Shown piece by piece: positions 25,611-34,346 of a stretch of DNA of 64,000 nt (its first letter is position 1; every line of letters begins with the position of its first letter). The notes beneath the pieces were generated by a model. That model was not told where the DNA came from and did not search any database. It saw only the letters and a list, made by a program, of their open reading frames with translations. Origin of the DNA: Bacillus sp. REN3 (GTDB lineage Bacteria > Bacillota > Bacilli > Bacillales > Cytobacillaceae); the NCBI RefSeq assembly GCF_017912555.1, contig NZ_JAERSD010000015.1, positions 1 to 64,000 on the forward strand, in the 5' to 3' direction. A program made the position numbers and the translations under genes.

Positions 25611-26834
25611 TTAAAGCTTCCTTAACTGCTTGATCTTGAAGGCTGCTTTAATATTCAATTTGGTATCCAGATCATCCAGCTTATAATGGAGGATTTCCTC
25701 GATCTTTTTCAAACGGTAGCGTAAAGTGTTGCGGTGAAGGAACAATGCCTTGGAGGTCACAGTGATGTCGAATTGATTCTCGGCGAATGCCTTCAAGGTA
25801 TCCATCAGTTCCGTCTGATTGCTTTGATCATAAATGGCCAGTTGCCCTAATGTTGTATCAAAGAATTCTTTAAGTTCTTGAAGATCATGCTTATATAGGA
25901 TTCTTTCCAGGCCTAAATCGGAAAAAAACGGTACCTCGATCTCCAGCAGTTCACCAAGCTCCAATGCGACTTTCGCTTCCTGGAAACTCCTGAAAAGTTC
26001 TGTTGCCTTCGCATACGTTTTCCCAATTCCGCAGGAAAACTCCCGTTCAGGGTGGATGACTCTTAAATGGCCAAGAATATCCCTGGCAAACGATTCGATC
26101 AATTTCCGGAGCGCTGGTCCTGGCGCTTTATCGTCATGGGAAACAATCATTGTCACCTGTGAGCCTCTTGCCATTGTGATTGGTTCGATATTTCTCTCCT
26201 GCAGTTTCCTTTCAATAATATGAAGGATTTTATCAATCAATTTCTTATCGGTTGACAGATGGTTGAAGTCCTGCAGCGAAAAGACCATCACTGTCTGCGG
26301 CAGTGCCAGGTTCCACTTCCATACCTTCCCGTATTCAACGATTTCATCTATTTGTTTTATGTTCCCATACAAGAGATCGAACAGGAACGGCTCTTTGAAT
26401 TTGAGTTTTTCCTTCCTCAATTCGATCTTATTATTCAGCTGCAATGCGATTAAGGAAGCGGCGAACAGGAGGATGGAACGGTCAGCGCCGCGTTCGTCCG
26501 GTTCCTTGCCATCCATTATGAAGAGATAGCCCGCCAAATTGCCGGAATGCACAATCGGTGTGCCGCAGGCGTACAGGTCATCGTCAACCGTTGTGATCTG
26601 GTAATAGGAAATAGGTGAATGTTCTTTCCTGTCAAGCTGCTGGATCGCCAAAATCGTCCCCAGGCTCCCTTCAGGATCAGGAGAAGAAAAGGCAAGAGTT
26701 TGATAATATGAGTCTGTTGCCAGTACTGGAACTGAAAGCAGCGAGGAAAGAATTCGGGACAACTCATCGATCCCTTTTTGTGATGAAATGATTAATTCAT
26801 TTACGATGCTGGGAATATGCAAAGTCTGTTCCAT
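25611..26834 (-). CDS. PucR/CdaR-type transcriptional regulator
   Basis: 407 aa. The N-terminal region (IPSIVNELIISSQKGIDELS, then GTPIVHSGNLAGYLFIMDG) is a purine-catabolism-regulator/GAF-like sensor. A central GGDEF-like CdaR domain spans about residues 170-290. The C-terminal helix-turn-helix (NQFDITVTSKALFLHRNTLR, then LKKIEEIL, about 345-380) is the PucR HTH. It is first in an operon with the YyaE-like oxidoreductase and its Fe-S partner, and divergent from the DmsA-type operon, so it may control both. Start: ATG at 26834 with AAAGGA 10 bases upstream. The ligand is unknown. Confidence 0.85.
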   Translation of the reverse strand: MEQTLHIPSIVNELIISSQKGIDELSRILSSLLSVPVLATDSYYQTLAFSSPDPEGSLGTILAIQQLDRKEHSPISYYQITTVDDDLYACGTPIVHSGNLAGYLFIMDGKEPDERGADRSILLFAASLIALQLNNKIELRKEKLKFKEPFLFDLLYGNIKQIDEIVEYGKVWKWNLALPQTVMVFSLQDFNHLSTDKKLIDKILHIIERKLQERNIEPITMARGSQVTMIVSHDDKAPGPALRKLIESFARDILGHLRVIHPEREFSCGIGKTYAKATELFRSFQEAKVALELGELLEIEVPFFSDLGLERILYKHDLQELKEFFDTTLGQLAIYDQSNQTELMDTLKAFAENQFDITVTSKALFLHRNTLRYRLKKIEEILHYKLDDLDTKLNIKAAFKIKQLRKL

Positions 26835-26908
26835 GTGAACCAAATCCTTTCCACTAGATAGAGCTTATAAATTCATGTTATCCCAGTAATGCCGTTAACT
26901 CAATGAAT

Positions 26909-26948
26909 GTCACAGAACCGTAAAAGGTAGAACGTCACATTTCCGTAA
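26909..26948. promoter_or_regulatory. Tandem direct repeats in the divergent promoter region
   Basis: GTCACAGAACCGTAA (26909-26923) and GTCACATTTCCGTAA (26934-26948) agree at 12 of 15 positions with 25 bases between starts. This is a spacing of roughly two and a half helical turns. They sit 75-115 bases upstream of the PucR gene and are good candidates for its operator. Confidence 0.5.
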
Positions 26949-27027
26949 CATCCATATGTATCCGAAGTACAAAAATTACCCCTTATATTGGTTCACCGTG
27001 TCCATACAAACCCGGTGAATTTACATC

Positions 27028-27057
27028 TATAATAAATATATAGTGAAAAACTTCACA
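27028..27057 (+). promoter_or_regulatory. Candidate -10 box and FNR-like half-palindrome before the radical SAM gene
   Basis: TATAAT at 27028-27033 is a consensus -10, though I see no good -35. AGTGA-N6-TCACA at 27042-27057 matches the FNR/CRP-type TGTGA-N6-TCACA box at nine of ten positions. If the TATAAT is used, the box lies over the transcript start, which is not the classical activator position. Confidence 0.35.
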
Positions 27058-27107
27058 AAGTAGAAAGTCGAATACAGCCAAAGCTGACCAGAGGGAAGGT
27101 GGTTGGA

Positions 27108-28430
27108 ATGAAAACATCCAGAGAGCAAGGTTTGACAGTGCGCAAGAATCAGTCGCTGCTTGATTATATGGCAATCTATTCCGGGATTGAAGAAGCAACC
27201 AAGGATCATATTGAGCGATTTGGCGTTCCATTCGAACAACAGCCAGATCAGGAAATCAAACAAAATCATATCAGCCGCTTAAAGAACAGCGGCGCGATTT
27301 TCAGGAATAGCGGAAAGAGTGTTATATCCAACCAGCGGATTTCGAGTGCTTGTGAAGCATGCCAGACTGGCAGCGGCAGCTATACAAGCTTTGTCTCATT
27401 GAAATGCCACCGAGATTGCTACTTCTGCTTTAACAAAAACCAGGATGACTATCAGTTTTATCTCCATAACCAGAGAAATGCGGGGCATGAGTTGGAGACC
27501 CTGCTTGACAATGGGGTCAATCTTACTCATCTGGCCCTGACAGGAGGGGAACCGTTGCTGCACCCGAAGGAAGCATTGGCTTTCTTTCAGCTGGCGAACG
27601 AGCGCGCCCCGCAAATCCATACAAGATTGTATACCGCTGGCGACCTGTTAAATGAGGAAATCCTCCAGGAGCTGCAGGCAGCAGGGTTGGATGAAATCCG
27701 CTTCAGCGTCAAATTGGAAGACTCTCCACAGAAAAGGAAGCACATTATCGGGAAGATTGAATTAGCGAAAAGATACATCCGGGATGTTCTCGTAGAGATG
27801 CCGGTGATCCCAGGCACAGATGAGGAAATGAAAGAGCTGCTGCTCGCTCTGGACGCGATTGGTGTATTCGGGATCAATCTCCTCGAATTCTGCTTCCCGC
27901 TCGGAAACGCCCAGGCGTTCAAGGATAGAGGCTTCATGCTGAAGAACCCGCCTTACGATGTCTACTACAATTTTTGGTATGCAGGCGGATTGGCCGTAGC
28001 CGAAAGCGAAAAGCTCTGTTATGAACTTGTCCAATTCGCAATCGATCAAAATTTGAAGCTCGGAGTCCATTATTGTTCACTTGAAAATAAATTCACCGGG
28101 CAAATTTACCAGCAGAACCATGACGAGAAGCTGGACCCGACGTATTCCTTCTCCTCGGAGGATTATTATTTCAAGACTGTAAAAGCTTTCGGCAAAGACC
28201 GGAATTTTGTCAAAAAGCAGCTGGAAAAGAAGAAACAAGCCTTTATCGAGAACGATGAATATGACTTCATTCAATTTTCTCTGGAAGCCCTCCCTATTTT
28301 AAAGAACAGGAACCTCGAAGTACTCATCTCGTCCAATGTCGTCGAATTGGATCAGGGGGAGCGCCAGATAAGGGAAGTCCAACTGGAAAGGACAACGTCA
28401 GAAGCATTTTTGCATGACCAGGAAAAATAA
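27108..28430 (+). CDS. Radical SAM protein associated with a DMSO-reductase-type operon
   Basis: 440 aa. The SAM/4Fe-4S motif is CHRDCYFCF (CxxxCxxC) near residue 102, with CEACQTGSGSYTSF just before it giving an extra CxxC. HLALTGGEPLLHPKEA near 145 is the SAM-binding GGE motif. The TIM-barrel core runs to about residue 310, and the C-terminal 130 residues have no signature I recognise. It begins the operon that continues with a TorD chaperone and the reductase subunits. A role in cofactor or subunit maturation, or control of the reductase, is an inference from context. Start: ATG at 27108 with GGGAAGG 8 bases upstream rather than the GTG at 27099. Confidence 0.8.
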   Translation: MKTSREQGLTVRKNQSLLDYMAIYSGIEEATKDHIERFGVPFEQQPDQEIKQNHISRLKNSGAIFRNSGKSVISNQRISSACEACQTGSGSYTSFVSLKCHRDCYFCFNKNQDDYQFYLHNQRNAGHELETLLDNGVNLTHLALTGGEPLLHPKEALAFFQLANERAPQIHTRLYTAGDLLNEEILQELQAAGLDEIRFSVKLEDSPQKRKHIIGKIELAKRYIRDVLVEMPVIPGTDEEMKELLLALDAIGVFGINLLEFCFPLGNAQAFKDRGFMLKNPPYDVYYNFWYAGGLAVAESEKLCYELVQFAIDQNLKLGVHYCSLENKFTGQIYQQNHDEKLDPTYSFSSEDYYFKTVKAFGKDRNFVKKQLEKKKQAFIENDEYDFIQFSLEALPILKNRNLEVLISSNVVELDQGERQIREVQLERTTSEAFLHDQEK

Positions 28431-28446
28431 GAAAGGGTGAATGTAC

Positions 28447-29169
28447 ATGGAAGCAGCAAAGCAGGCCATCAAGCTGGAGGATCTGGTGGACTTATTCCGC
28501 GCGAGGGAATATGCATACGACATCCTTAGGAGATTTTTCATCGAAGAACCAACAAGGGAGTATGTAACTCTGTTTGTGGAAAATAATTTGATATCCTTGT
28601 TCCCATTCAAGGAAGAATCCGCAGGGATCATGGAGGGAGTGGAAAAAGTCAAAGCACACCTGGGAGAATTCGCCCCTCATAAGATTGACAGGCATTTTGA
28701 GGATCTTCACTGGGACTTCACAAGATTATTCATTGGACCTTTCGATCTTCCTTCTCCCCCGTGGGAGTCATTCTATGTCAGGAAGGACCAGCTGCTGTTC
28801 CAGCAGACAACGATGGAGGCAAGGAAGCTTTATAAGAAATATGGGTACGAGACGGCTGAATTCAATGTTGAAGCCGATGACCATATCGGACTTGAACTCG
28901 ACTTCATGTATCACTTGAATGCCCTTTGCATCAAGTCCGCTGATGCGGAAAATGCCAATGCGATTCCGGAAATCATGTATTTGCTCAAGGAGCAGCAGGA
29001 TTTCATCCGCGGGCATCTTAGCAAGTTCGTCCCTCAATTCACGGAGAAAGTCATCCAGCATGCCGAAACAGACTTTTTCAGGGGGATGGCGGAAATCCTG
29101 AACCACTATATCATCATGGATTCAAAAGTTCTTGAAGAACTTATGAATATAGAAATCATCCAAAATTAA
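28447..29169 (+). CDS. TorD/DmsD-like molybdoenzyme maturation chaperone
   Basis: 240 aa, all-helical. The TorD family signature region is WDFTRLFIGPFDLPSPPWES near residue 90, followed by EADDHIGLELDFMYHLNALC near 139. Such chaperones bind the Tat signal of the catalytic subunit and hold it for molybdenum-cofactor loading before export; here the Tat-bearing DmsA-like protein is encoded immediately downstream (14 bases). AAGGGTGA is directly before the ATG at 28441, so the ATG at 28447 is better spaced. Confidence 0.85.
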   Translation: MEAAKQAIKLEDLVDLFRAREYAYDILRRFFIEEPTREYVTLFVENNLISLFPFKEESAGIMEGVEKVKAHLGEFAPHKIDRHFEDLHWDFTRLFIGPFDLPSPPWESFYVRKDQLLFQQTTMEARKLYKKYGYETAEFNVEADDHIGLELDFMYHLNALCIKSADAENANAIPEIMYLLKEQQDFIRGHLSKFVPQFTEKVIQHAETDFFRGMAEILNHYIIMDSKVLEELMNIEIIQN

Positions 29170-29183
29170 AAGGAGGGTCAAAC

Positions 29184-31754
29184 ATGTTGGATCTCATACA
29201 AAAAATAAAAGATTTCAAGATGACGAGAAGATCATTCATCGGCTGGTCTTCGGCCGTCGCGGCAACAACGGCCATTCCAGTGTCCCGCGGGCTGATCGCC
29301 AAAGCAGATTCGGGGAATCCGGACAGCAGCGGGGAAGAGGTCTGGAAAACAGCTGCATGCTGGCATAACTGCGGCAGCCGCTGCCTGAACAAGGTACTCG
29401 TGAAAGATGGAGTGGTCATCCGCCAAAAAACGGATGATACCCATGAGGACAGCCCGGACTTCCCGCAACAGCGCGGCTGCTTAAGGGGCCGTTCGCAGCG
29501 GAAACAGGTGTTTAGCGCAGACCGGCTGAAGTACCCGATGAAAAGGAAGAATTGGGCGCCAGGCGGAGGAAAAAAAGAACTCCGGGGCCGTGACCAGTGG
29601 GTCCGTATCTCCTGGGATGAGGCTTTCGATCTTGTATCTTCAGAGACAAAGAGAATCATAGACAAATACGGCAATGAAGCCATCCTGGTCACTGGCGGCG
29701 ACGTGAATATCACGAATGTCATGAAAGCGGCCGGCGGCTACTCAGCCTGTTATGGAAGCTCTTCATGGGGAGCCTGGAGATGGATCTGGGAGCAGATGGG
29801 CGTCGGCGAAGGTCTGATGGTCAATGGCATCAACGACCGCCTCGATTTAAGGAATTCTCAGCTGATCGTCCTCTGGGGTGCGAATCCGGCCTGGAGCACA
29901 ATGGGAAGTGTTACTTACAACTATTTACAAGCAAAGAAAGCCGGGGCAAGGTTCATTTCCATCGATCCGATGTATTCCGAATCAGCCCGCGTTTTTGAAG
30001 CGGATTGGGTGCCAATCAGGCCTGGAACAGATGACGCACTTGCATTCGGCATCATGTACACCCTGCTCGACGAGGATGACCCTGCCACCAATCCATTGGT
30101 AAAGTGGGATTTCCTCAATAAATACACAGTTGGCTTCGATAAGGACCATATGCCAAAAGGCGCTGATCCGAAACAAAACCTGAAGGATTACATTTTGGGG
30201 ACTTACGACCATGAGCCGAAAACACCTGAGTGGGCAGCCCAGATTTGCGGCATCGAGCCAAGCAAGATCCGGGAAATCGCCCGTGAAATCGGCGGGACAG
30301 AGCGTGTCGCCTTATTGACAGGCTGGTCGCCTGCACGTATCAGCAACGGGGAAGGCTGGGTCCAGGCATTTTCTGCACTCGGAATGATGACCGGCCATAT
30401 GGGAAGCCCGGGCAACATGACGGGCGTAAGCTGCTGGGAATACGCGGGCAACATGGGACCGATGCTCCTCACAGCCGGTTCTAAAGGTACGCCAGCAATC
30501 GAGAATCCAATCGACAACAGCATCAACGAGAATGAAATTTGGGATGCGGTACTGGATGGCAAGTTCCTTCAGCGATATGAAGGCGAGCGCAAGGCGAATA
30601 TCCAATTCATCTACCATAACTACAACAATACGTTGCAGACGCGGAGCAACATTGCAAAAGGAATCGAAGCCCATCGGAAGGTGGAATTCGTAGTGGCGAA
30701 TGCCTACGTATTGACGACTAACGCGAAATACGCGGATATCGTCCTTCCAGTTGCGACTCAATGGGAGACAGAAGGCGCAGTGACAGGAGGAAACCGCGAA
30801 ATCCTGATTACCTGGTCAAAGATCATCGAACCTTTATACGAGTCGAAAACAGACCAGCAAATAGCTGAAGGGCTTTTGAAGGCAATGGGAATCGAACCGA
30901 AGAAAATCTTCCCGTTGTCTGAAAAACAGCAATACTTCAATCAGCTGGCAGGCAGCATGGTGGTGAAGGATAATGGCGTGGATTACGAACCACTGTGCAC
31001 GATCACCGCAAAGGATATCAAGGAGATGGGGGTTGAAGGAAAACCTCAGCAAGGCCGGATTCCTTTGAAGAAATTCATCGAACAGGGAATTTATCAAGTT
31101 CCAAGGAAAAAAGGTGACAATTTCGGCTTTATCGCCTACAAAGATTTCATCGATGATCCAAAAGCGAACCCTGTCTCAAGCGAAAGCGGGAAGTTTGAAA
31201 TCTATTGCAAAGCGATCAATGAAATGTCGAAAACAGCCTATTCAGAAATCCAGCCAATCCCGGTATATGAACCAAAGGTACATGGTTATGAGTCTACCTT
31301 CGAGGACTGGAAGACGAAGAAAAAAGGGAAGTATCCTTATCAAATCATAAATCCTCACTACTTGAGGCGATCCCATAGCACGTTCGATAACGTTCCGCAA
31401 TTGCGCGAAGCGTGGCCGAACCCAGTCTATATCAGCAGCAAGGATGCCAAGAAAATCGGAATCAAAGACGGAGATACGGTCCTGATGTCGAATGAATTCG
31501 GGAAATCATTACGGCCGGCAAAAGTAACCGAAACGATCATGCCAGGAACAATCGGACTTCCGCATGGAGCCTGGATCGACATCGATGAGGAAACTGGAAT
31601 CGACCGGGCAGGAGCTGATAACCTGTTTGTTCCTCATATTCCTAAGGGACTTGGATCATCCGGTTTCAACCTCGCTCGATGCAATGTCGAAAAATGGACT
31701 GGAAAGCCTCTTGAGGCAGACGTCAAATGGCCACAGCGAGTGATCAAGTTTTAA
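29184..31754 (+). CDS. Tat-exported DMSO-reductase-family molybdopterin catalytic subunit (DmsA-like)
   Basis: 856 aa. The Tat signal MTRRSFIGWSSAVAATT begins at residue 13. The [4Fe-4S] site follows: CWHNCGSRCLNK near residue 57 and RGCLRG near 97. Molybdopterin-binding blocks include LIVLWGANPAWSTMGS near 232 and ISIDPMYSESARVFEADWVP near 260. ACYGSSSWGAWRW near 190 is where DmsA-type enzymes place the serine Mo ligand. This predicts an enzyme on the outer face that reduces an oxo-compound. DMSO, trimethylamine N-oxide, selenate or others are possible; the sequence does not decide. It sits between the TorD chaperone and its Fe-S and membrane subunits. Confidence 0.88.
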   Translation: MLDLIQKIKDFKMTRRSFIGWSSAVAATTAIPVSRGLIAKADSGNPDSSGEEVWKTAACWHNCGSRCLNKVLVKDGVVIRQKTDDTHEDSPDFPQQRGCLRGRSQRKQVFSADRLKYPMKRKNWAPGGGKKELRGRDQWVRISWDEAFDLVSSETKRIIDKYGNEAILVTGGDVNITNVMKAAGGYSACYGSSSWGAWRWIWEQMGVGEGLMVNGINDRLDLRNSQLIVLWGANPAWSTMGSVTYNYLQAKKAGARFISIDPMYSESARVFEADWVPIRPGTDDALAFGIMYTLLDEDDPATNPLVKWDFLNKYTVGFDKDHMPKGADPKQNLKDYILGTYDHEPKTPEWAAQICGIEPSKIREIAREIGGTERVALLTGWSPARISNGEGWVQAFSALGMMTGHMGSPGNMTGVSCWEYAGNMGPMLLTAGSKGTPAIENPIDNSINENEIWDAVLDGKFLQRYEGERKANIQFIYHNYNNTLQTRSNIAKGIEAHRKVEFVVANAYVLTTNAKYADIVLPVATQWETEGAVTGGNREILITWSKIIEPLYESKTDQQIAEGLLKAMGIEPKKIFPLSEKQQYFNQLAGSMVVKDNGVDYEPLCTITAKDIKEMGVEGKPQQGRIPLKKFIEQGIYQVPRKKGDNFGFIAYKDFIDDPKANPVSSESGKFEIYCKAINEMSKTAYSEIQPIPVYEPKVHGYESTFEDWKTKKKGKYPYQIINPHYLRRSHSTFDNVPQLREAWPNPVYISSKDAKKIGIKDGDTVLMSNEFGKSLRPAKVTETIMPGTIGLPHGAWIDIDEETGIDRAGADNLFVPHIPKGLGSSGFNLARCNVEKWTGKPLEADVKWPQRVIKF

Positions 31755-31773
31755 TAGAAGGAGGGTGTAAATA

Positions 31774-32313
31774 ATGGCGCAAATGGGTTTCTATATAAAT
31801 GTCAAAGAATGTATCGGCTGCAAGACATGTACGGTAGCGTGCAAGGATAAGAGCAATCTGGAAGTCGGCAGGAACTTCAGGCGGGTCTATGATTTCGAAG
31901 AAGGATCGTTCCCCAATCCTGCCCTGTGGCACGTCTCGGTTTCATGCAACCATTGTGACGAACCGGCATGCGCGATAGGCTGTCCGACCAGCGCAATGCA
32001 CAAAAGAGAGGAAGATGGGGTTGTCCTTGTAGACCAGGACAAATGCATCGGCTGTAAATATTGTGAGTGGAATTGTCCTTACGGCGCCCCACAGTACAAT
32101 GAAGAGACAGGCAAGATGACTAAATGCGATACCTGCATCGACTTACGGGAAAAAGGGGAAGACCCTGTATGTGTAAGTTCCTGCATCATGCGGGCCATTG
32201 AGTTCGGGCCAATTGACGAGCTCCGCAAGAAATATGGGAAAAATGCTGATATCAAAGGCTTGCCAAGTTCTTCGATCACGAAACCGAACCTGGTAATCGC
32301 AGGAAAACAATAA
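31774..32313 (+). CDS. DmsB-like four-cluster Fe-S subunit
   Basis: 179 aa. Four ferredoxin-type clusters: CIGCKTCTVAC near residue 13, CNHCDEPACAIGCP near 58, CIGCKYCEWNCP near 91, and CDTC plus CVSSCIMRA near 118-140. The order and spacing match DmsB/PhsB electron-wire subunits. Only 19 bases separate it from the catalytic gene, with AGGAGGG before its ATG. It should pass electrons from the membrane anchor to the molybdenum subunit and be co-exported with it. Confidence 0.88.
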   Translation: MAQMGFYINVKECIGCKTCTVACKDKSNLEVGRNFRRVYDFEEGSFPNPALWHVSVSCNHCDEPACAIGCPTSAMHKREEDGVVLVDQDKCIGCKYCEWNCPYGAPQYNEETGKMTKCDTCIDLREKGEDPVCVSSCIMRAIEFGPIDELRKKYGKNADIKGLPSSSITKPNLVIAGKQ

Positions 32314-32334
32314 GGATATGAGGAGGGAATAAAA

Positions 32335-33168
32335 ATGCATGAATGGCCATTATTGATTTTTACCGTAGCGGTTCCCGCTACAGTTGGAGGAATCCTGTTT
32401 CTCTGGTTCTATTACACGAAACTGGCAAAAAGCAAGGAAAATCTGGGCAGTACCATGAAGGTGCCGCTAGTCACGATGGCTGCCGTGGCGATTGTCGGCC
32501 TGGCAGGTTCATTCTTCCACCTTGGCACCCCTCTCAACGCCTTCAATGCCCTTCGGGGATTCGGGCGTTCCTGGATGAGCAATGAAATCGTGCTGACGGG
32601 CGTTTTCATCGCATTGCTCTGTATTGTGGCAGGCATGGCAATTGTATATAAGAAAGTGAGTCCGGCGATGCTCCTTGTGACAGGCTTTGTAGGATTGATC
32701 GCGATCTATGCCATGGCAACCGCCTATGCAGTGACACGGGTGAATGGCTGGGACCACTTGAACACCTACGTTGTATTCTACGGTACAGCTTTCGCGCTCG
32801 GACCAGTACTGGCAGCTAGCCTGCTCCTGAAGTCAGTCAATAAAGAATCGATGAAAGAAATCATAAAGTACGCTTTCATCTTCAGCGTATTCGGGATTGC
32901 CATCCAAATCATCGGCGCGGCGATGTTCTCCGCTTACACACCTGAAGTAGAACTGATCACAGGCGTAACTGCGGCAGCCAAGCTTGCCCCTTATTCAGGC
33001 ATGATTGGTTTCCGCTGGGTAATCGAGATGGCGGGACTTGCCCTGTTGGGATACATGGCTCTCAGCAGCAGGCAAAAAATCAATTATGCTCTGATCTTTG
33101 GTGCTTTGCTTGTCTTCATTCTCGCAGAAGGCATGAGCAGATATGTGTTCTACGTCCTGGGATCCTAA
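32335..33168 (+). CDS. DmsC/NrfD-type membrane anchor subunit
   Basis: 277 aa with eight hydrophobic segments spread over the whole length. It begins HEWPLLIFTVAVPATVGGIL and contains GLAGSFFHLGTPLNAFNALR near residue 62, which is characteristic of DMSO reductase anchor subunits that take electrons from menaquinol. It lies 21 bases after the Fe-S gene with GAGGG upstream. With the two preceding genes it completes a three-subunit respiratory reductase. Confidence 0.87.
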   Translation: MHEWPLLIFTVAVPATVGGILFLWFYYTKLAKSKENLGSTMKVPLVTMAAVAIVGLAGSFFHLGTPLNAFNALRGFGRSWMSNEIVLTGVFIALLCIVAGMAIVYKKVSPAMLLVTGFVGLIAIYAMATAYAVTRVNGWDHLNTYVVFYGTAFALGPVLAASLLLKSVNKESMKEIIKYAFIFSVFGIAIQIIGAAMFSAYTPEVELITGVTAAAKLAPYSGMIGFRWVIEMAGLALLGYMALSSRQKINYALIFGALLVFILAEGMSRYVFYVLGS

Positions 33169-33200
33169 GCTTAGCAAATGACTGAATGGAGGTGAGTTCG

Positions 33201-34121
33201 ATGGGGATGATCGGGAACTGGCTTGAAAGCCTGGACTACAAATTCAAGGTGACCGATGGCTGTGTGAAGGAGAAAAGCACGAGAGCAACATGCAGCAAGT
33301 GCACCGACGCCTGTCCAATCGAGGGAGCGATGGCTCTTCAGGATGGCAAACCATCCATCGACACGGAAAAATGCACGGAATGTGGACTTTGCATGATGGC
33401 ATGCCCGGTGCAGGCGATCGAAGGGGTCTTTCCGAAGAGGAACTTCCTGGACAATCAATTGATCGTCCAGGAGCAGGAAAGATACTCAGTCAAGGAACTG
33501 CTCATCTATCGTGCTAAGGGACTCACCTCCATTGTCCTAACGGAAAAAACGGATACGGAATGGCCGGATAAAATAGCTGAAACGAATCGCATGCTCGCCC
33601 AATTAGGGAAACAGCCATATACCGTCAAGGAATCATCTGAGCCAATGACGGAAGAGGAAGCCTATACCAGAAGGGAGCTGTTCACCTTTTGGGGCAAAGA
33701 AGGCAAAAGCTTGGTAAGAGAGGTCACACCTGCCAGGTGGAGGTTCAACCACTCCAGCTTGAATCTGGCAAGCTATTATCCAGACAGCCAATTCTATGAA
33801 CCAGTCATTGAGAGCAAGACATGCTCCCTTTGCAAGGCGTGCGAGGCGCTATGTCCGAAGAATTGCTTCACCATAATGGAGGAAAGCTTCGCCATATCGC
33901 CGCAGTCCTGCACAGGGTGCCGCCTCTGCACGGATACTTGTCCGGAACAGGCTATCACGCTGGAGAGGGAGATAAAGAACGCGGGGACACACGCGCTTGA
34001 ATTATTCAAGAAAACCTGCGCGGATTGTGAACAACCCTTCCAGACGTTGCAACAGAACGATGAAAAATGCCCGACCTGCAAGAACCGTAAAGAAGGTTAC
34101 CTGAGGAGTAATATATGCTGA
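33201..34121 (+). CDS. Polyferredoxin with four 4Fe-4S motifs and a C-terminal zinc-ribbon-like end
   Basis: 306 aa. N-terminal pair CSKCTDACP and CTECGLCMMACP (residues about 28-70). C-terminal pair CSLCKACEALCP and CTGCRLCTDTCP (about 208-255). After that come CADC and CPTC spaced like a zinc ribbon near 274-293. Between the pairs lies about 130 residues with no motif I know. It has no signal sequence, so it is cytoplasmic. It may feed electrons from a cytoplasmic donor or serve in cofactor insertion. Start: ATG at 33201, GGAGGTGA five bases upstream. It is the last gene of the operon. Confidence 0.75.
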   Translation: MGMIGNWLESLDYKFKVTDGCVKEKSTRATCSKCTDACPIEGAMALQDGKPSIDTEKCTECGLCMMACPVQAIEGVFPKRNFLDNQLIVQEQERYSVKELLIYRAKGLTSIVLTEKTDTEWPDKIAETNRMLAQLGKQPYTVKESSEPMTEEEAYTRRELFTFWGKEGKSLVREVTPARWRFNHSSLNLASYYPDSQFYEPVIESKTCSLCKACEALCPKNCFTIMEESFAISPQSCTGCRLCTDTCPEQAITLEREIKNAGTHALELFKKTCADCEQPFQTLQQNDEKCPTCKNRKEGYLRSNIC

Positions 34122-34148
34122 GTCCTGATGCGGACCGGATCATATTCG

Positions 34149-34187
34149 GAAAGGGGAGCTCTGGAATTGGGGCTCTCCTTTCATTTT
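34149..34187 (+). terminator. Intrinsic terminator of the reductase operon
   Basis: An 11-bp stem with one G-T pair: GAAAGGGGAGC (34149-34159) and GCTCTCCTTTC (34172-34182), followed by ATTTT. Confidence 0.7.
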
Positions 34188-34346
34188 CGCTGGAAAGATA
34201 AGCAAGAAAATTGGAATTTGAAAAAAAAGTAAGCTTGGCATTATTAAAATTGCTCGAATTTTGTCGATAGTAGAATTAACAATATGAACTGTGGACGAAC
34301 AGCAGATGTTGGGACATCCAAGTGCAAGTTTCAGGGGGATTTTGGC

